Shown here piece after piece: positions 7,195 to 16,351 of a stretch of 64,000 bases of DNA. How positions within the stretch are numbered: the first letter of the stretch is position 1; each line of letters begins with the position of its first letter. A program made the translations under genes and the position numbers. This stretch comes from DASQFQ01 sp038238015 (GTDB lineage: Bacteria > Actinomycetota > Thermoleophilia > Solirubrobacterales > Solirubrobacteraceae), in NCBI GenBank assembly GCA_038238015.1, contig JBBRYA010000011.1:8380-72379 (forward strand). Direction: 5' to 3'. The notes beneath the pieces were generated by a model. The model was given only the letters and a program-made list of their open reading frames with translations. It did no database searches and had not been told where the DNA came from.

Positions 7195-8850
7195 ATGTCC
7201 CTGCCCGAGCAAGTGTCCTCGAAGCTGCACACGCTGGCCACGCTGGCCGGAGCGGGCCTCATCGCTCCCACGCGCCCCGACCGCCTGCTGCGCACCGCCG
7301 TCGCGCTCGTGCGCTGGGGGCCGACCCCGGCGGCCGGCTACGCGACCGCGGCGGCGCGGTTCCCGGACGACCTGGCGCTGATCGACGAGCTCGGGCAGCT
7401 CAGCTTCCGCGAGGTCCACGAGCGCACCAACGCCCTGGCCCATGCACTGGCCGACGACGGGGTCAACGAGGGCGACGGCATCGGGATCATGTGCCGCAAC
7501 CACCGCGGCTTCGTCGACGCCGTCGTGGCGTGCTCCAAGCTCGGCGCCCACGCCCTGTTTCTCAACACCTCCTTCTCGGGCCCGCAGCTGACCGACGTCG
7601 CCGCGCGCGAGAAGCCCAAGGCGATGATCTTCGACGAGGAGTTCGCCGAGGTGCTGGCCGACGCGGGCACGCGGCGCAAGCGCTACATCGCCTGGCGCGA
7701 GCCCGACTCCGACATCAAGGACCCCGCGCTCGAAACGCTGATCGAGCAGGGCGACCCCGCCGACGTCGTGCCGCCCGCCGAGCCGGGGAAGGCGATCATC
7801 CTCACCTCGGGGACGACCGGCACGCCCAAGGGCGCCTCGCGCGACCAGCCCTCCTCGCTCGACCCGATCGCCGCGCTGCTGTCGAAGATCCCGCTCAAGG
7901 CGCGCCAGAAGACGATGGTCGCCGCGCCGCTGTTCCACGCCTGGGGGTTCGCGCACTTCTCGCTCGCGCTCGGGCTCTCCTCGACGATCGTGCTGCGACG
8001 CAAGTTCGACCCCGAGGCGACGCTCTCGCTGACCGCCCAGCACGGCTGCACGGCGCTCGTGGTGGTGCCGGTGATGCTCCAGCGCATCCTCGAGCTGCCC
8101 GACGAGGTGCTCGACCGCTACGACCTCTCCGAGGTCAAGGCGGTTCCGGTCTCGGGCTCGGCGCTGCCCGGCAACCTGTCCGAGCGCTGGATGGACCACT
8201 TCGGCGAGAACCTGTTCAACCTCTACGGCTCGACCGAGGTGGCATGGGCGAGCATCGCCACCCCGCAGGACCTGCGCGCCGCGCCCGGGACCGCCGGCAG
8301 GACGCCGCGCGGGACGATCGTGCGGATCTACGACGACGACGGCAACGCGGTCGAGGCGGGGCAGAGCGGCCGCATCTTCGTCGGCAACGACATGCAGTTC
8401 GAGGGCTACACGGGCGGCGGCGGCAAGGACGTCATCGACGGCCTCATGAGCTCGGGCGACGTCGGGCACTTCGACGACGAGGGCCGCCTGTTCATCGACG
8501 GCCGCGACGACGACATGATCGTCTCGGGCGGCGAGAACGTGTTCCCCGGCGAGGTCGAGGACCTGCTCTCCGGCCACGACGCGATCGCCGAGGCGGCGGT
8601 GTTCGGCGTCGACGACGAGAAGTTCGGCCAGCGCCTGAAAGCCGTCGTGGTCAAGCGCAAGGGCAAGAAGATCACCGAGGACGAGGTCAAGAAGTACGTC
8701 AAGTCCAATCTCGCCGACTTCAAGGTCCCGCGCGACGTCGAGTTCATGAGCGAGCTGCCGCGCACCTCGACCGGGAAGGTCCTCAAGCGCGAGCTCAAGG
8801 ACGACGAGGACGAGGGCGAGAAGAAGAAGCCGGCCAAGAAGAAGGGCTGA
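7195..8850 (+). CDS. Fatty-acyl-CoA ligase / AMP-binding enzyme (FadD-like)
   Basis: A 551-residue adenylate-forming enzyme expected to activate a carboxylic acid with ATP and attach it to CoA. The AMP-binding P-loop is LTSGTTGTPKGA (about residue 200), followed by FHAWGFAHF, NLYGSTEVAW and SSGDVGHFDDEGRLFIDGR, and the C-terminal domain has the catalytic-lysine segment PRTSTGKVLKREL. It resembles long-chain acyl-CoA synthetases of mycolic-acid and TAG-making actinobacteria. The last ~20 residues are a lysine-rich tail (KKKPAKKKG), unusual for the family. It begins 13 bases after the preceding gene. Confidence 0.92.
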   Translation: MSLPEQVSSKLHTLATLAGAGLIAPTRPDRLLRTAVALVRWGPTPAAGYATAAARFPDDLALIDELGQLSFREVHERTNALAHALADDGVNEGDGIGIMCRNHRGFVDAVVACSKLGAHALFLNTSFSGPQLTDVAAREKPKAMIFDEEFAEVLADAGTRRKRYIAWREPDSDIKDPALETLIEQGDPADVVPPAEPGKAIILTSGTTGTPKGASRDQPSSLDPIAALLSKIPLKARQKTMVAAPLFHAWGFAHFSLALGLSSTIVLRRKFDPEATLSLTAQHGCTALVVVPVMLQRILELPDEVLDRYDLSEVKAVPVSGSALPGNLSERWMDHFGENLFNLYGSTEVAWASIATPQDLRAAPGTAGRTPRGTIVRIYDDDGNAVEAGQSGRIFVGNDMQFEGYTGGGGKDVIDGLMSSGDVGHFDDEGRLFIDGRDDDMIVSGGENVFPGEVEDLLSGHDAIAEAAVFGVDDEKFGQRLKAVVVKRKGKKITEDEVKKYVKSNLADFKVPRDVEFMSELPRTSTGKVLKRELKDDEDEGEKKKPAKKKG

Positions 8851-8861
8851 AGTCCCGGCGC

Positions 8862-8868
8862 TATAAGT
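8862..8868 (+). promoter_or_regulatory. Putative -10 of yceD
   Basis: TATAAGT, with five bases between it and the ATG at 8874. No Shine-Dalgarno sequence lies between, consistent with a leaderless or nearly leaderless transcript. Confidence 0.5.
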
Positions 8869-8873
8869 GAGGC

Positions 8874-9395
8874 ATGCCCTCGCGGACCGACCTGTTCGAG
8901 CTCGGGACGCTCCGCCTCACCTCGGGCGAGGGTCGCCGGCTCGACCTCGAGGTGGCCCTGGAGCCCTTCGACCTCGGCGGCCAGCGCTACGTGGCTGACC
9001 CCCCGCTTGTCGCGGTCCGGTTGGACGTCTCGCGCACGACCGGCAACGGCTACGCGCTGCGGCTGCGCTTCGCCGCGGGGCTCGCGGGACCGTGCATGCG
9101 CTGCCTCGACGCCGCGGCGCCGGCCTACGAGGTCGACGTCCGGGAGGTCAACCAGCCCGGCGGCGAGGCCGACGAGCTGCGCTCGCCCTACGTCGATGAC
9201 GACGACGTGCTCGACCTCGCGCGCTGGGCGCGCGACGCTCTCGCCCTGGAGCTGCCGGCGCAGATCACCTGCCGCCCGGACTGCCTCGGGCTGTGCCCGC
9301 AGTGCGGCGCGGACCTCAACGACGATCCGAGCCACGCGCACGAGCGCGAGCCCGACGGGCGCTGGGCCAAGCTCTCCGAGCTTCGCTTCGACTGA
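8874..9395 (+). CDS. yceD: DUF177/YceD family protein
   Basis: A 173-residue protein of the YceD (DUF177) family, nearly always encoded just before rpmF and linked to 23S rRNA accumulation in plants and bacteria. The signature is present: CMRCLD in the middle and CRPDCLGLCPQCGADLN near the C-terminus, a Cys cluster that may bind zinc. Here a GGDEF-EAL gene is inserted between yceD and rpmF, which is unusual. The ATG at 8874 follows a -10-like sequence closely. Confidence 0.9.
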   Translation: MPSRTDLFELGTLRLTSGEGRRLDLEVALEPFDLGGQRYVADPPLVAVRLDVSRTTGNGYALRLRFAAGLAGPCMRCLDAAAPAYEVDVREVNQPGGEADELRSPYVDDDDVLDLARWARDALALELPAQITCRPDCLGLCPQCGADLNDDPSHAHEREPDGRWAKLSELRFD

Positions 9396-9439
9396 GTGCG
9401 CGGGGTAAAGCCCCGGCGCGGCGGGGCCGATCTGAGTCT

Positions 9440-10777
9440 GTGGCTCCGCGCAGCGCATCGGCCCCGCTTGACCCGCTGTCCTGGCGGGACCCCCTCACCT
9501 GCCTGGTCAACCGCGCCGCGCTCGAGCACGAGCTCGCGCTGGCGGTCGACCGCGCGCGCCGCGACGGCACCGCGGTGGCCGTCGTCTACATCGACCTCAA
9601 CGAGTTCAAGCGCGTCAACGACTCGCTCGGCCACGACGTTGGGGACCGCCTGCTCTGCCAGGTCGCCGAGCGCCTGCAGGTCGCGGTGCGCCCGGGCGAC
9701 ACCCCGGCGCGCCTCGGCGGCGACGAGTTCGTCGTGCTCGCCGAGCTGCCGGCCGCGCTGCGCTACCCCGCCGAGGCGATCGGCCAGCGGATCGCCGATT
9801 CGCTCGCCGCGCCGTACACGCTCGGCGCGGCCGAGCTGCTCGTCGACGCGAGCGTGGGCGTGAGCCTGTTCCCGGCCGACGCCGACAGCCCCGAGGCGCT
9901 GCTCAAGCACGCCGACGCCGCGATGTACGAGGCCAAGGCGGCCGGCGGCGGCGTCACCGTCTATGGCGCCGGCACCGCGGACCCGATCGAGCGGCTCGCG
10001 CTGGCCGCGCGCCTGCGCCGGGCGGTCGAGCGCGACGAGCTGCTGCTGCACTACCAGCCGATCTTCCGGCTCATCGACGGCCGCGTCATGGGCGTCGAGG
10101 CGCTCGTGCGCTGGCAGGACCCGCAGCGCGGGCTCGTGCCGCCCGACGAGTTCATCGGCGTGGCCGAGCGCACCGGGGTCATCGACGCACTGGGCGACTG
10201 GGTCCTGGCGACGCTGTGCCGCCAGGCCAGCGACTGGATGGAGCGCGGGCTGGCGCCGAACTTCGGCATCAACGTCTCCCCTCGCCAGCTGCGCCGCGCG
10301 GGCTTCGCCGAGCGCTTCGCCGCGCGTATCGCGAGCCACGACCTCGACCCCGACCGCTTCGTGCTCGAGCTCACCGAGTCGGCGTGGGCGCTCGAGGCCT
10401 CGCGCCTTATGCCGGTGCTCCACGATCTGCGCGACCGCGGCCTGAAGCTGGCGATCGACGACTTCGGCGCGGGCTACTCGTCGCTGTGGCGGCTGCGCGA
10501 GCTGCCCGTCCAGGTCATCAAGGTCGACCGCTCCTTTCTCCAGGGCGTGCCCGAGGACCGGCAGTCGACGGCGATCTTCTCCGCGATGCTGCGCCTCGCC
10601 GATGCCTGCGGTTGCGACGTCGTCGCCGAAGGCGTCGAGTCCGTCGAGCAGGCGGCGTTCCTGGTCGCGCAGGGCTGCCGGCTCGCGCAGGGCTACCAGC
10701 TTGGGCGCCCCGTCCCCGCGGCCGAGCTCGAGGGGCTGCTGCGCAGTGCGATCGTGCCCGAGCGGCGGCGCGCCTAG
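9440..10777 (+). CDS. GGDEF-EAL bifunctional cyclic-di-GMP enzyme
   Basis: A 445-residue cytosolic protein made only of a diguanylate cyclase domain (residues 15-175) and a phosphodiesterase domain (185-440). The GGDEF motif is intact at 93-97, with an inhibitory I-site RPGD at 84-87 exactly five residues upstream. The EAL motif is at 220-222, with DDFGAGYSSL, KVDRSF and EGVES also intact. Both activities are therefore possible, although such proteins often use only one. No sensory domain or membrane helix is present. The frame is open further upstream through yceD; the GTG at 9440 is the first start after the yceD stop. Its place inside the yceD-rpmF pair is odd. Confidence 0.92.
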   Translation: MAPRSASAPLDPLSWRDPLTCLVNRAALEHELALAVDRARRDGTAVAVVYIDLNEFKRVNDSLGHDVGDRLLCQVAERLQVAVRPGDTPARLGGDEFVVLAELPAALRYPAEAIGQRIADSLAAPYTLGAAELLVDASVGVSLFPADADSPEALLKHADAAMYEAKAAGGGVTVYGAGTADPIERLALAARLRRAVERDELLLHYQPIFRLIDGRVMGVEALVRWQDPQRGLVPPDEFIGVAERTGVIDALGDWVLATLCRQASDWMERGLAPNFGINVSPRQLRRAGFAERFAARIASHDLDPDRFVLELTESAWALEASRLMPVLHDLRDRGLKLAIDDFGAGYSSLWRLRELPVQVIKVDRSFLQGVPEDRQSTAIFSAMLRLADACGCDVVAEGVESVEQAAFLVAQGCRLAQGYQLGRPVPAAELEGLLRSAIVPERRRA

Positions 10778-10795
10778 CGTCACGGGCGGGTTCGC

Positions 10796-10801
10796 TACCC
10801 T
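10796..10801 (+). promoter_or_regulatory. Putative -10 of rpmF
   Basis: TACCCT, nine bases before the rpmF ATG; no Shine-Dalgarno sequence in between. Confidence 0.5.
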
Positions 10802-10810
10802 TCCGGCCCC

Positions 10811-11014
10811 ATGGCCGTCCCCAAGCAAAAGCAGTCGCACTCGCGCACCAACAAGCGCCGCTCGCAGCACAAGATCTCCGCGCCGCCGGTGAACGCCTGC
10901 CCGCAGTGCCGCCAGCCCCGCCGGCCTCACCGCGTGTGCCCGAGCTGCGGCTTCTACGGCGGCCGCGAGGTCATGTCCGTCGCGCGCGACGAGCACCACG
11001 ACCACGACCACTGA
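10811..11014 (+). CDS. rpmF: 50S ribosomal protein L32
   Basis: A 67-residue large-subunit protein. The N-terminus MAVPKQKQSHSRTNKRRS is standard for L32, and four cysteines (C30, C33, C43, C46) form the zinc-ribbon pair CPQC / CPSC, so this is the zinc-binding C+ form. The C-terminus ends in an Asp/His run (DEHHDHDH) not typical of L32, which might add metal affinity. plsX follows after seven bases, as in most bacteria, linking ribosome and lipid synthesis. Confidence 0.97.
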   Translation: MAVPKQKQSHSRTNKRRSQHKISAPPVNACPQCRQPRRPHRVCPSCGFYGGREVMSVARDEHHDHDH

Positions 11015-11021
11015 GGCGGCC

Positions 11022-12068
11022 ATGAGCGCCCCGGTCACCGTCGCGGTCGACGCGAACGGGGCCGACCTCGGCCCCGCCGAGGTGGCGCGCGGCGCCGCGC
11101 AGGCCGCGGCGGACGGCCACATCCGCGTCCTGCTGTTCGGTCCGCCCGGCGAGCTGGGGGCGACGGCTCACGGCGTCGAGGTGATCGACGCCCCGGTCTC
11201 GATCGCCAAGGCCGCCGACCCCGCCCGCGCGGTCCGCGCGACGCCCGAGGCCTCGATCGTCCAGGCCGTCGCCGCGGTCGCCGACGGCCGCGCCGACGCG
11301 CTGGTCTCCGGGGGCTCGACCGGTGCCGCGCTGGCCGCAGCGCTGTTTCGCATCAAGCGCGCCCGCGGCGTCCACCGCCCCGCGCTGGCCGTGCTCGTGC
11401 CCGTGCCGGGCGCGCCGTTCCTCCTGCTTGACGCGGGCGCCAACGTCGAGGTGCGCCCCGAGCACCTCGTGCAGTTCGCCCACATGGGCGCGGCCTTCAT
11501 GGAGGCGGTGCTCGGCGTCCCCGCTCCCCGCGTGGCGCTGCTGTCCAACGGCGAGGAGCCCGGCAAGGGCACCGAGACGACGATTGCGGCGCACGAGGCG
11601 CTCGCGGCCTCGGCGGGCGCGCTGCGCTTCGTGGGCAACGTCGAGGGCTTCGCAGTCGGCGCCGGCGTCGCCGACGTGCTGGTGACCGACGGTTTCACGG
11701 GCAACGTGGCGCTGAAGGTGATGGAGGGCACCTCGTCGGTGCTGCTGGGTGCGGTGCGCGACGCGGCGAGCACCTCGCCCCGCGCCGGCCTCGGCGGCCT
11801 GTTGCTGCGCCCGGCGCTGCGCGGGCTGCGCGACGAGCTCGATCCGCAGGAGCACGGCGGCGCGGTGCTGCTGGGCCTGCGCAAGCTCGCGGTGGTGCCG
11901 CACGGCTCCTTCGGGGCGCGCGGGATCGCCCGCGCGATCGAGCAGGCCGCTCGCGGCGTCCGCGACGACGTGGTGGGGCTGACCTCAGAGCGCCTCGCGG
12001 CGGCGGGCGCCCTGCGCAGCGCCCCCGAGCCGTCCGCGACCGGGGCTAGCGTGCCCGGCCAGGCATGA
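11022..12068 (+). CDS. plsX: Phosphate acyltransferase PlsX
   Basis: PlsX converts acyl-ACP to acyl-phosphate, the first step of phosphatidic acid synthesis in the PlsX/PlsY route. The 348-residue protein begins VTVAVDANGADLGP (the usual form is DAMGGD, so the Met-Gly pair is changed to Asn-Gly here) and carries the family segments VSGGSTGAALAAALF, LLDAGANVEVRPEHLVQFA, LLSNGEEPGKG and VTDGFTGNVALKVMEG. The acpP start overlaps its end by four bases. The position between rpmF and acpP is canonical. Confidence 0.95.
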   Translation: MSAPVTVAVDANGADLGPAEVARGAAQAAADGHIRVLLFGPPGELGATAHGVEVIDAPVSIAKAADPARAVRATPEASIVQAVAAVADGRADALVSGGSTGAALAAALFRIKRARGVHRPALAVLVPVPGAPFLLLDAGANVEVRPEHLVQFAHMGAAFMEAVLGVPAPRVALLSNGEEPGKGTETTIAAHEALAASAGALRFVGNVEGFAVGAGVADVLVTDGFTGNVALKVMEGTSSVLLGAVRDAASTSPRAGLGGLLLRPALRGLRDELDPQEHGGAVLLGLRKLAVVPHGSFGARGIARAIEQAARGVRDDVVGLTSERLAAAGALRSAPEPSATGASVPGQA

Positions 12069-12322
12069 CCCGAGACGAGGCCCTCACCGCGATCCGCGTG
12101 CACCTGGCCGACGAGCTCGAGCTCGATCCCGGCCGCATCGTGGAGTCCACCCACTTCAAGCGCGACCTCGACGCCGACTCGCTCGACCTCTACACGCTCG
12201 TCCAGGAGCTCGAGGACTCCTACGGCGTCCAGATGTCCGACGAGCAGGCGGCTCGGATCCACACGGTGGGCGAGGCGGTCGACTTCGTCGTCGCCCACGG
12301 CGACGGCGAGCCGAGGCCCTGA
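12065..12322 (+). CDS. acpP: Acyl carrier protein
   Basis: An 85-residue acidic four-helix protein carrying growing fatty acids on phosphopantetheine. The attachment serine is S39 in the motif DADSLD. The ATG overlaps the plsX stop (ATGA). The next gene, rnc, begins in the same reading frame one codon after this TGA, an unusually tight arrangement. The phosphopantetheine arm derives from CoA, whose synthesis gene coaD is at the start of the window. Confidence 0.95.
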   Translation: MTRDEALTAIRVHLADELELDPGRIVESTHFKRDLDADSLDLYTLVQELEDSYGVQMSDEQAARIHTVGEAVDFVVAHGDGEPRP

Positions 12323-12325
12323 CCC

Positions 12326-13000
12326 CTGCGCAAGCTCCACGAGCTGCTGGAGGCCCTGCCGCCCGACGAGGCGCGCCAGGCGGTCACGCACTCCTCCTGG
12401 ACGGAATCGCGCGGCGAGTCCTACGAGCGCCTGGCCTTCCTGGGGGACTCGGTGCTCAGCCTCTCGGTGACCACGCACCTGTTCCCGCGCCTGGACGCCG
12501 AGGGCGACGGCGCGGGGCGGCTCACGAAGGTGCGCGCGCAGGCCGTCTCGGGGCGCTCCTGCCGTGCGGTGGCCGAGCGCCTCGGACTGCCCGAGCGGCT
12601 GCGCACGGCGGCCCCGCCGGAGTTCGCCGGGCCGGCGACGGAGGCGCTCGCGCGCACCGAGCGCGTGCTCGCCTCGATCATCGAGGCGGTCATCGGCGCC
12701 TGCTACCTGCACTTCGGCTACGAGCCGACCGCCGCGGCCGTGGTCGAGGCCTTCGCGCCGGAGATCGACGAGGCGCTGGAGAGCCCGGCCGACTTCAAGT
12801 CCGCGCTGCAGGAGCGCCTCGCGCGGCGCGGGGCGCTCGTGCGCTACGACGTCGTCGCGGAGCAGGGGCCGCCCCACGACCGCACCTTCGAGGTCAGCGC
12901 CACGGTGGCGGAGCAGGAGGTGGCGCGCGGCTCGGGGCGCTCCAAGAAGGACGCCGAGCAGGCCGCGGCGGCCGCGGCTCTGGAGATGCTCCCGGGATGA
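12326..13000 (+). CDS. rnc: Ribonuclease III family protein with altered active site
   Basis: A 224-residue protein with an RNase III domain (about 1-145) and a well-kept C-terminal dsRNA-binding domain (DFKSALQERL, then GRSKKDAEQAAAAAAL). The signature helix reads ERLAFLGDS instead of ERLEFLGDS, and the second acidic cluster reads ASIIEAVIGA where others have an Asp three residues before the Glu. Two of the four metal-binding carboxylates of known RNase III enzymes are therefore missing. No ATG, GTG or TTG precedes the signature helix in this frame; the first conventional start (GTG 12452) would delete it. The CTG at 12326, one codon after the acpP stop, is the likeliest start. Normal RNase III matures rRNA. 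Confidence 0.85.
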   Translation: MRKLHELLEALPPDEARQAVTHSSWTESRGESYERLAFLGDSVLSLSVTTHLFPRLDAEGDGAGRLTKVRAQAVSGRSCRAVAERLGLPERLRTAAPPEFAGPATEALARTERVLASIIEAVIGACYLHFGYEPTAAAVVEAFAPEIDEALESPADFKSALQERLARRGALVRYDVVAEQGPPHDRTFEVSATVAEQEVARGSGRSKKDAEQAAAAAALEMLPG

Positions 13001-13004
13001 GCCC

Positions 13005-16000
13005 ATGCACCTGAGGTCGGTGACGCTTAAGGGGTTCAAGTCCTTCCCGGACCGCACGCGCCTGGAGTTCGCGCCGGGCGTGTCGGTGGTCGTGGGCCCC
13101 AACGGGTCGGGCAAGTCCAACGTCACCGACGCGGTGCTCTGGGCGATGGGCGAGCAGTCGCCGCTGGCAGTGCGCGGCCAGTCGATGCAGGACGTGATCT
13201 TCGCCGGAGCGCACGGCGTGCAGGCCCGCGGCGAGGCGGAGGTCGAGGTCGTGCTCGACAACGCCGACGGCTCGCTGGACCTGCCGGCGTCGGAGATCTC
13301 GATCGCGCGCCGGCTCGACCGCGCGGGCGAGGGGGAGTACCGTATCAACGGCGCGCGCTGCCGGCTCATCGACGTGCTCGAGCTGCTCTCGGACACGGGC
13401 CTGGGCAAGGAGATGCACTCCGTGGTCTCGCAGGGGCGCATCGAGCAGATCGTGACGTCAAAGCCCCGCGACCGGCGGCTGCTGATCGAGGAGGCCGCGG
13501 GCCTTGGCAAGCACCGCAAGCGCCGCCGCCGCGCGCAGCTCAAGCTCGACCGCACGCAGGACAACCTGGATCGCGCGCTGGACGTCGAGCGCGAGGCGCG
13601 CACGCGGCTGCGCCCGCTCAAGCGCCAGGCCGAGGCCGCCGAGCTGCACGCGCGCCTGGAGCGTCAGTCGCTCGAGGCCCGGTGGGCGCTCGCGCGCGAC
13701 GACACGCGCTCGGCGCGCGCCGGGCTCGCCGCCGCGGAGGCCGAGGCCGCCGCCGCCCGCGCGGCTCACGCGGCCCTGGAGCAGGAGCTGGCCGGGCTGC
13801 GGGCGCGCCGCGAGCAGGCCGAGCGCACGCTCGCCGCTCGCTCCGGCGAGCGCGAGGAGCTCGCCAACCGCGGGTTCGCCGCGCGCTCGGCCGGCGAGCG
13901 GGTCGCGATGCGCCTGGAGGGCGCGCGCGCCGCGGCGGCGACGCTTGCGGACCGCACTGGGCGCAGACGCGTGCTGCTCGACGGGCTGGCCGGCGAGACC
14001 GGCGAGGAAGAGGGCGGCGGTGCCGAGGCGGACGCGCGCGTCGCGGCGCTCGAGGCCGAGCTCGAGCAGCTCGCCCAGGACCGCCACGAGCGGCTCGGCC
14101 GTGAGCTGGCCGAGCTCGAGGCGCGCCGCACAGCGGCGGCCGATGAGGCGGCGCGGCTCGCGGCGGAGGCCGACGCGCGCGGGGTCGCCCGGCGCGAGGC
14201 CGAAGCCGCGTCCGATGCGGCCCGCCGCGCCCGCCGCGAGGTCGAGGTCGCGGCCGACCGGGCACGCCGCGAGGCGGCCCGCACCGGGGCGGAGCTCGCC
14301 GGCGTCAACCAGTTCCTGCGCAGCCACGCCGGAGCGCCGGGCGGCGCGCCCGCGCTGGCCGATGCCCTGCGCGCCGACGCGGGCTACGAACTCGCGCTCG
14401 CCGCCGCCCTCGGCCCGCGCCTGCGCGCCGCCGTGGCGAGCGGCCTCGGCGAGGCCGGGGCGCTGCTCGACCGTGCGGGGCGCGACGGCGGGGCCGCGCT
14501 GGTGGTCGGGGTCGAGGATGCCGAGCCGGCCGGGGGCCGGGCGGACGGCGCTGGTGAGGAGGTTGGCTCCGCCCGCGTAGGGTCGGCCGGCCGCGCAGGC
14601 GAGGGCGCGAGCAGTCGCCCTTCGAACCGGTTGCTCGACCACGTGCGCGCCGGGGGCGCCGGGGCGGCGCTCGCACGCCGGATGCTCGCCGACGTCTGGG
14701 TCGTGGAGGACTTCGCTCGCCTTCCCGCGGACTTCGCCGGGGTCGCCGTGACCCGCGCGGGCCGCGTGTGGTCGGCGGCGACGCGCGAGCTGCGCCAGGT
14801 GCCCGCGGGCGGCGAGGACCGCCTGCTGGCCGAGCGCAACCGGCGCGACGACCTGATCGAGGCGGTTGCCGTCGCCACGCGCGCCGAGCACGCCGCGCTC
14901 GCCGAGGTGGAGCGCGCTTCGGGCGCCGTGGCCGCCGCCGACGCCGCGCGCGACGAGGCCGATCGCGCCTCCCGCGCCGCCGCACGGGCGCGCGACGAGG
15001 TCGCCGAGGCCGAGCGCCACGCCGGCTTCCTGATCGGGCAGCGCCGGGCCGCGCCCGACGAGGGGCCGGCCGCGACGCGCCGCGCCCAGGTCGCGGCCGC
15101 CCTGGCCTCGGAGCGCCGTTTGGCCGAGCGCGCCGAGCGCGCCCGTCGCGATCGCGAGACCCGCCTCGAGCTCGAGCGGGCGCGGCTCGCCGCCGACGAG
15201 CTGCTCGCTCCGCTCGCCGAGCGGCTGGCCGCCGCGCTGGAGGCCGCCGGCGCGGTGATCGCGACGCGGCTGGAGGCGCTGCGGGCCGAGCTCGACGCCG
15301 ACCGCGCCGCCGGCGAGCGGCTCGCTGCCGAGCTGCGCGAGTGCGCCGCTGCCGAGAGCCGCGCCCACCAGGGGCTGTCCGAGCGCTCGGAGGCCGTCAC
15401 CTTCGGGGCGGTGCGCGCTCAGCAGGCGCGTGACCGCGCCGGCGAGGTCGAGGCCGCGCTGCGCGAGCTCGCCGAGCGACTGGGGCTGGCGGCCGAGCCC
15501 GCGGAGGCAGCGCTGCCGGAGGCCGAGCGCACCGAGGTCTCCGAGCGCGTCGTGCGCCTCGCCCGCCGTCGCGAGCAGCTCGGCCCGGTGAACCCGCTGG
15601 CCGAGGAGGAGTACGCCGAGGCGCTCGCCCACGTCGAGGAGCTCGAGGCGCAGCGCGAGGACCTCGAGGCGGCCCTGCGCGAGCTGACCGGCCTGATCCG
15701 CGACACCGACAAGCGCATCCGAGACGCCTTCGAGGAGACCTTCGCTGCCGCGGCTGACAACTTCGAGGAGGTCGCCGAGCAGCTCTTCCCGGGCGGCCGC
15801 GGCCGCCTGCGCCTCGTCCGCGAGGACCTGGGCCCGAGGCCCGTGCTGGGGGGCGCCGACGTCGAGGCTGCCACGCCCACTGAGGAGGAGCGCATCGAGC
15901 GCGCCGCAGAGGCCGAGGAGCGCGGCGGCGACCCCGACGACGGCCTCGGCGTCGAGATCGAGATCACCCCCGCCGGCAAGTCCACCAAGCGCCTGTCGCT

Positions 16001-16292
16001 GCTCTCCGGCGGCGAGAAGTCGCTGACCGCGCTGGCCTTCCTCTTCGCCGTCTTCCTTGCCAAGCCGTGCCCGTTCTACATCCTCGACGAGGTCGAGGCC
16101 GCGCTCGACGACCTCAACATCGACCGCTTCCTCACTCTCCTGCGGCGCTTCGCCGGCCGCGCCCAGTTCATCGTCGTGACCCATCAGAAGCGCACGATGG
16201 AGGCGGCGGACTGCCTCTACGGCGTCTCGATGGGAGGCAACGGCGTGTCCAAGGTCGTCTCGCGGCGGCTGCCGGAGCGCGCAGCGGCTTAG
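13005..16292 (+). CDS. smc: Chromosome segregation protein SMC
   Basis: A 1095-residue condensin ATPase. The N-terminal head has MHLRSVTLKGFKSF and Walker A GPNGSGKSN (about residues 32-40). Two Ala/Glu/Arg-rich coiled coils of about 300 residues flank a hinge at about 450-590. The C-terminal head has the signature LSLLSGGEKSLTALAFLF, Walker B FYILDEVEAALDD and VTHQKRTM. The hinge contains a Gly/Ala/Ser-rich low-complexity insert near residues 506-540. SMC compacts and separates replicated chromosomes together with ScpA/ScpB, which are not in this window. It starts five bases after rnc. Confidence 0.97.
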   Translation: MHLRSVTLKGFKSFPDRTRLEFAPGVSVVVGPNGSGKSNVTDAVLWAMGEQSPLAVRGQSMQDVIFAGAHGVQARGEAEVEVVLDNADGSLDLPASEISIARRLDRAGEGEYRINGARCRLIDVLELLSDTGLGKEMHSVVSQGRIEQIVTSKPRDRRLLIEEAAGLGKHRKRRRRAQLKLDRTQDNLDRALDVEREARTRLRPLKRQAEAAELHARLERQSLEARWALARDDTRSARAGLAAAEAEAAAARAAHAALEQELAGLRARREQAERTLAARSGEREELANRGFAARSAGERVAMRLEGARAAAATLADRTGRRRVLLDGLAGETGEEEGGGAEADARVAALEAELEQLAQDRHERLGRELAELEARRTAAADEAARLAAEADARGVARREAEAASDAARRARREVEVAADRARREAARTGAELAGVNQFLRSHAGAPGGAPALADALRADAGYELALAAALGPRLRAAVASGLGEAGALLDRAGRDGGAALVVGVEDAEPAGGRADGAGEEVGSARVGSAGRAGEGASSRPSNRLLDHVRAGGAGAALARRMLADVWVVEDFARLPADFAGVAVTRAGRVWSAATRELRQVPAGGEDRLLAERNRRDDLIEAVAVATRAEHAALAEVERASGAVAAADAARDEADRASRAAARARDEVAEAERHAGFLIGQRRAAPDEGPAATRRAQVAAALASERRLAERAERARRDRETRLELERARLAADELLAPLAERLAAALEAAGAVIATRLEALRAELDADRAAGERLAAELRECAAAESRAHQGLSERSEAVTFGAVRAQQARDRAGEVEAALRELAERLGLAAEPAEAALPEAERTEVSERVVRLARRREQLGPVNPLAEEEYAEALAHVEELEAQREDLEAALRELTGLIRDTDKRIRDAFEETFAAAADNFEEVAEQLFPGGRGRLRLVREDLGPRPVLGGADVEAATPTEEERIERAAEAEERGGDPDDGLGVEIEITPAGKSTKRLSLLSGGEKSLTALAFLFAVFLAKPCPFYILDEVEAALDDLNIDRFLTLLRRFAGRAQFIVVTHQKRTMEAADCLYGVSMGGNGVSKVVSRRLPERAAA

Positions 16293-16351
16293 TTCAGGGG
16301 CCAGCCGGCCGGGCGGGCGTCGCGGCCGCCCGTCCGTGCCGGGCGCGTCGT

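Noticed and set aside
9188..11122. Minus-strand frame of about 640 codons opposite the GGDEF-EAL and rpmF genes
   Set aside because: It spans three well-supported plus-strand genes and shows no domain.
13458..16184. Long open frame (about 900 codons) on the minus strand opposite smc
   Set aside because: It mirrors the GC-rich third positions of smc; the product is low-complexity Gly/Ala/Arg/Leu with no motif. Similar mirror frames opposite plsX/rnc, ilvD, comM/dprA and the ABC operon were rejected for the same reason.
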